Program-made: the position numbers and the translations under genes
From: Methylocapsa aurea
GTDB lineage: Bacteria > Pseudomonadota > Alphaproteobacteria > Rhizobiales > Beijerinckiaceae
NCBI RefSeq assembly: GCF_000746085.1
Contig: NZ_JQKO01000004.1
Location: 124,001-188,000 of the forward strand
Length of the DNA: 64,000 bases
Reading direction: 5' to 3'
The notes under the pieces: model-generated
What the model was told of the DNA's origin: nothing
The model's input: the letters and a program-made list of their open reading frames with translations, nothing else
Databases searched by the model: none
Part shown: one piece after another, positions 61,231 to 64,000 of the stretch
Layout: the number at the start of each line of letters is the position of its first letter
Position numbering within the stretch: position 1 is the stretch's first letter

Positions 61231-62895
61231 TTGGCGACGACCACATTAGACCATCAAGAACATGCCCATCCGACCGGTTGGCGGCGCTATTTGCTTTCGA
61301 CCAACCACAAGGACATCGGCACGCTCTATATCATCTTCGCCCTTGTCGCCGGCGTCATCGGCGCCATCATGTCGGTCCTGATGCGGATGGAGCTGCAGGA
61401 GCCGGGCATCCAGATCTTCAATCATCTGGCCCAGATCATCAACGCCGCTTCGCCAGAGACGGCGGTCGACGCCGCGAAAAACCTCTACAACGTCATGATC
61501 ACGGCGCATGGCCTCATCATGATCTTTTTCATGGTGATGCCGGCGCTCATCGGCGGCTTCGGCAATTGGTTCGTCCCGATCATGATCGGCGCGCCGGACA
61601 TGGCCTTCCCGCGGATGAACAATATTTCGTTCTGGCTGCTTCCAGCCTCCTTGACCCTCGCCGTGATCTCGATGTTCGCAGAAGGCGCGCCGGGAATGAT
61701 GGGCTTTGGCGGCGGCTGGGTTCTCTATCCGCCCTATTCAGGCAATACGGGCGCGCCTGGCCCGGCGATGGACTTCCTGATCCTCTCGATCCATTTGGCC
61801 GGCGCCTCCTCGATCCTCGGCGCAATCAATTTCATCACGACGATCTTCAACATGCGCGCCCCCGGCATGACATTGCACAAGATGCCGCTGTTCGCATGGT
61901 CGGTCCTCGTCACCGCCTTCTTGCTGGTGCTGACCCTGCCGGTGCTCGCCGGCGCCATCACCATGCTCCTCACCGATCGCAATTTCGGGACGACCTTCTT
62001 CGATCCCGCCGGCGGCGGCGATCCGCTCCTGTTCCAGCATCTGTTCTGGTTCTTCGGCCATCCGGAAGTCTACATCCTGATCCTGCCGGCCTTCGGCATC
62101 ATCAGCCAGATCATCTCGACCTTTTCGCGCAAGCCCGTCTTCGGCTATCTCGGCATGGCTTACGCGATGGTGGCGATCGGCATCGTTGGTCTCGTGGTCT
62201 GGGCCCACCATATGTACACGGTCGGCCTGTCCCTCGACACACAGCGCTATTTCGTCTTCGCGACCATGGTGATCGCGGTGCCGACCGGCGTGAAGATCTT
62301 TTCTTGGATAGCGACCATGTGGGGCGGCTCGATCTCGTTCCGCGCGCCAATGCTCTGGGCGACCGGCTTCATCTTCGTGTTCACGGTCGGCGGCGTGACC
62401 GGCGTCGTGCTCGCCAATGCCGGCATCGATCGCGCCTTTCACGAGACCTACTACGTGGTGGCCCATTTCCACTATGTGCTTTCGGTCGGGGCGGTGTTCG
62501 CGATCTTCGCCGGCTTCTACTACTGGTTCCCGAAGATGACCGGCTACATGTACAATGAGTCTCTCGCCAAAGCGCAGTTCTGGGTGACTTTCATTGGCGT
62601 GAACCTCACCTTCTTCCCGCAGCACTTCCTCGGCCTAGCCGGAATGCCGCGCCGCTATATCGACTATCCCGACGCCTTCGCCCAGTGGAACCAGATTTCC
62701 TCTTACGGCTCCTATATTTCCGGCATTGGCCTCGTCTTGTTCTTCTATCTGATCTATGACGCCTTCGCCAAGAAGCTGCTCGCCGGAAACAATCCGTGGG
62801 GCCCCGGCGCAACGACGCTCGAATGGACGCTATCGTCCCCGCCGCCGTTCCATCAGTTCGAGACCTTGCCGCGCATCAAGGATTTGGAGCATTGA
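61231..62895 (+). CDS. ctaD: Cytochrome c oxidase subunit I
   Basis: A 554-residue twelve-helix haem-copper oxidase subunit. Haem a, a3 and CuB ligands and the cross-linked Tyr are present: [50 protein letters not shown] and [26 protein letters not shown]-type HPEVY marks the A-family with D and K proton channels; [20 protein letters not shown] is canonical. Translation begins at TTG (61231) after AGGGAGA; no ATG is available near the family N-terminus. Forms the aa3 oxidase with CtaC. Confidence 0.96.
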   Translation: MATTTLDHQEHAHPTGWRRYLLSTNHKDIGTLYIIFALVAGVIGAIMSVLMRMELQEPGIQIFNHLAQIINAASPETAVDAAKNLYNVMITAHGLIMIFFMVMPALIGGFGNWFVPIMIGAPDMAFPRMNNISFWLLPASLTLAVISMFAEGAPGMMGFGGGWVLYPPYSGNTGAPGPAMDFLILSIHLAGASSILGAINFITTIFNMRAPGMTLHKMPLFAWSVLVTAFLLVLTLPVLAGAITMLLTDRNFGTTFFDPAGGGDPLLFQHLFWFFGHPEVYILILPAFGIISQIISTFSRKPVFGYLGMAYAMVAIGIVGLVVWAHHMYTVGLSLDTQRYFVFATMVIAVPTGVKIFSWIATMWGGSISFRAPMLWATGFIFVFTVGGVTGVVLANAGIDRAFHETYYVVAHFHYVLSVGAVFAIFAGFYYWFPKMTGYMYNESLAKAQFWVTFIGVNLTFFPQHFLGLAGMPRRYIDYPDAFAQWNQISSYGSYISGIGLVLFFYLIYDAFAKKLLAGNNPWGPGATTLEWTLSSPPPFHQFETLPRIKDLEH

Positions 62896-62905
62896 AATAA
62901 AACGC

Positions 62906-63041
62906 GGCGCGGCGGAGCTTTCGCCGCGCCCTATAGATAGCGCGCCAGGACCTGGCCGCCCAGCGCCTGCGGCGGGCGGAAACGCGCAGGCGCTGCGCTT
63001 AAGCGACCAATAGCGAGGCGCTGGCGTCAAGAGCGCCTCGC
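62906..63041. promoter_or_regulatory. Three consecutive GC-rich hairpins between ctaD and ctaB
   Basis: Stem 1: GGCGCGGCG (62906-62914) / CGCCGCGCC (62922-62930). Stem 2: CAGCGCCTGCG (62960-62970) / CGCAGGCGCTG (62984-62994). Stem 3: GCGAGGCGC (63013-63021) / GCGCCTCGC (63033-63041). All are perfect, 9-11 bp, none with a T run. They fill most of the 219-bp spacer and may attenuate transcription into ctaB or protect the ctaCD mRNA. Confidence 0.6.
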
Positions 63042-63114
63042 ATGAACGTTTCGAAAGCAAAGTGAGTTTTGTACCAAAATGCGCGGTTGGCGCAGGAATT
63101 GAGTCGGCGCGGAC

Positions 63115-64000
63115 ATGAGTTTCATCAGCGGAAGCAGCGAGAGAACAGCCTCGGACCTCACGGTTTCGATCGCAAGCCCCTCCGATTATCTCGCCCTGCT
63201 CAAGCCCCGGGTCATGTCGCTCGTGGTTTTCACCGCTCTTGCCGGGGTCTTGATCGCCCCGACGCATGTCCATCCGGTCATCGGCTTTGCTTCGCTGCTC
63301 GCCATAGCGGTCGGCGCCGGCGCCTCGGGCGCTCTCAATATGTGGTATGACGCCGATATCGACGTCCTGATGAAGCGGACCCGGAAGCGGCCGATTCCAG
63401 CCGGCAAAATCAGCGAGGGCGACGCCCTCGGCTTCGGCGCGACCCTCGCGGTTCTCTCGGTCATGACCCTTGGCATCGTCGCCAACTGGCTCGCCGCCGC
63501 CCTTCTCGCTTTCACGATATTCTTCTATGTCGTTATCTACACGATGTGGCTGAAGCGCTCGACCCCGCAAAACATCGTCATCGGCGGCGCCGCGGGGGCG
63601 TTTCCTCCCATCGTCGGCTATGCCGCGGCCACAGGCGAAATCAGCCTGGCCAGCCTCGCCCTATTCGCGATCATTTTTGTCTGGACCCCGCCGCATTTCT
63701 GGTCGCTCGCCTTGGTGAAGGCCGACGAATACGGCCGCGCCGGCATTCCGATGCTCCCCAACGTCAAGGGCGCCAACCGCACCCGCCTGGAAATCCTCCT
63801 CTACGCGATCGTCCTGGCTCCGCTCGGCCTTTCGCCCTGGCTGCTGGGATTCGCCTCCCTCGCCTATGGGCTGCTCGCCACCGTTCTTGGCGCGCTCATG
63901 CTGCTGTTTGCGGCGCGCGTTTATTTTGTCCGCACCGGCGAGCGGGCCGATCGCTGCGCGAAAAGCCTGTTCGGATTCTCAATCCTCTATCTTTTCCTCC
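63115..64000 (+). CDS. ctaB: Protoheme IX farnesyltransferase (haem O synthase), 3' end outside window
   Basis: The open frame starts at ATG 63115 and runs past the window end, giving 295 residues of an expected ~300-315. It is a UbiA-family membrane prenyltransferase that adds farnesyl to haem b to give haem O, needed for haem a of the aa3 oxidase. The first Asp-rich motif is [20 protein letters not shown]; the start region [20 protein letters not shown] and [19 protein letters not shown]-like [14 protein letters not shown] are typical, and [20 protein letters not shown] is the second motif. Position after ctaD is standard. Confidence 0.95.
   Translation, partial: MSFISGSSERTASDLTVSIASPSDYLALLKPRVMSLVVFTALAGVLIAPTHVHPVIGFASLLAIAVGAGASGALNMWYDADIDVLMKRTRKRPIPAGKISEGDALGFGATLAVLSVMTLGIVANWLAAALLAFTIFFYVVIYTMWLKRSTPQNIVIGGAAGAFPPIVGYAAATGEISLASLALFAIIFVWTPPHFWSLALVKADEYGRAGIPMLPNVKGANRTRLEILLYAIVLAPLGLSPWLLGFASLAYGLLATVLGALMLLFAARVYFVRTGERADRCAKSLFGFSILYLFL

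Noticed and set aside
1-64000. CRISPR arrays, prophage, transposase or integrase genes, rRNA and tRNA genes
   Set aside because: Looked for and not found; the dispersed repeats are not regularly spaced and no transposase was recognised.

Overview
The window is about 64 kb of GC-rich chromosomal DNA from an alphaproteobacterium of the order Hyphomicrobiales (Rhizobiales). Gene content and order support this: F0 genes atpI-atpB-atpE-b'-b apart from F1; a CpdR regulator beside an N-formylglutamate amidohydrolase; several IalB-family proteins; an aa3 oxidase cluster in ctaC-ctaD-ctaB order; the split gcvPA/gcvPB form; and dispersed palindromic intergenic elements. A MoxY-like sensor kinase hints at a methylotrophic Beijerinckiaceae-type organism, but that assignment is inference.

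Layout. 1-2.4 kb: end of an MFS transporter, rpmG, recO and a quinone oxidoreductase. 2.7-14.2 kb: the minus-strand envelope/translation cluster pyrH-frr-uppS-cdsA-dxr-rseP-bamA-lpxD-fabZ, without rpsB-tsf before it or lpxA after it, and with an LpxD that lacks the expected catalytic histidine. 14.5-18 kb: a NarL-type two-component system and a HExxH putative metallopeptidase. 18-25.9 kb: an IalB protein, an orphan peptide-binding protein, a slipin, a secreted metallophosphatase, a secreted choloylglycine-hydrolase-like enzyme and a SHOCT-domain protein. 26-28.2 kb: two tandem FrnE-like DsbA-family proteins and a small conserved protein. 28.3-29.7 kb: an AT-richer, apparently acquired gene for a PD-(D/E)XK nuclease-like protein. 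30-37 kb: smc and the ATP synthase F0 operon, whose b' subunit has a roughly 200-residue N-terminal extension. 37-41.8 kb: the glycine cleavage operon gcvT-gcvH-gcvPA-gcvPB behind a tandem glycine riboswitch. 42-46.9 kb: a lipoprotein, a processive GT2 glycosyltransferase and an ACP-ketosynthase-SDR cluster. 47-55.6 kb: an L,D-transpeptidase, acetyl-CoA synthetase, IalB and DUF1223 proteins, a LemA-TPM-TPM operon and a lytic transglycosylase. 55.7-57.3 kb: merR with a divergent merT-merP-AhpD-like operon lacking merA. 57.4-64 kb: cpdR, N-formylglutamate amidohydrolase, a third IalB protein, then ctaC-ctaD-ctaB, cut by the window end.

Most of the window is housekeeping: outer-membrane biogenesis, isoprenoid and phospholipid synthesis, respiration, ATP synthesis and one-carbon/glycine metabolism. 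The accessory or odd parts are the isolated nuclease gene, the small mercury locus, the ACP-KAS-SDR/GT2 region, the HExxH protein next to the two-component system, the altered LpxD and the extended b' subunit. At least two families of dispersed intergenic repeats thread through the window. Protein calls rest on motifs and family resemblance read by eye; no database search was run.
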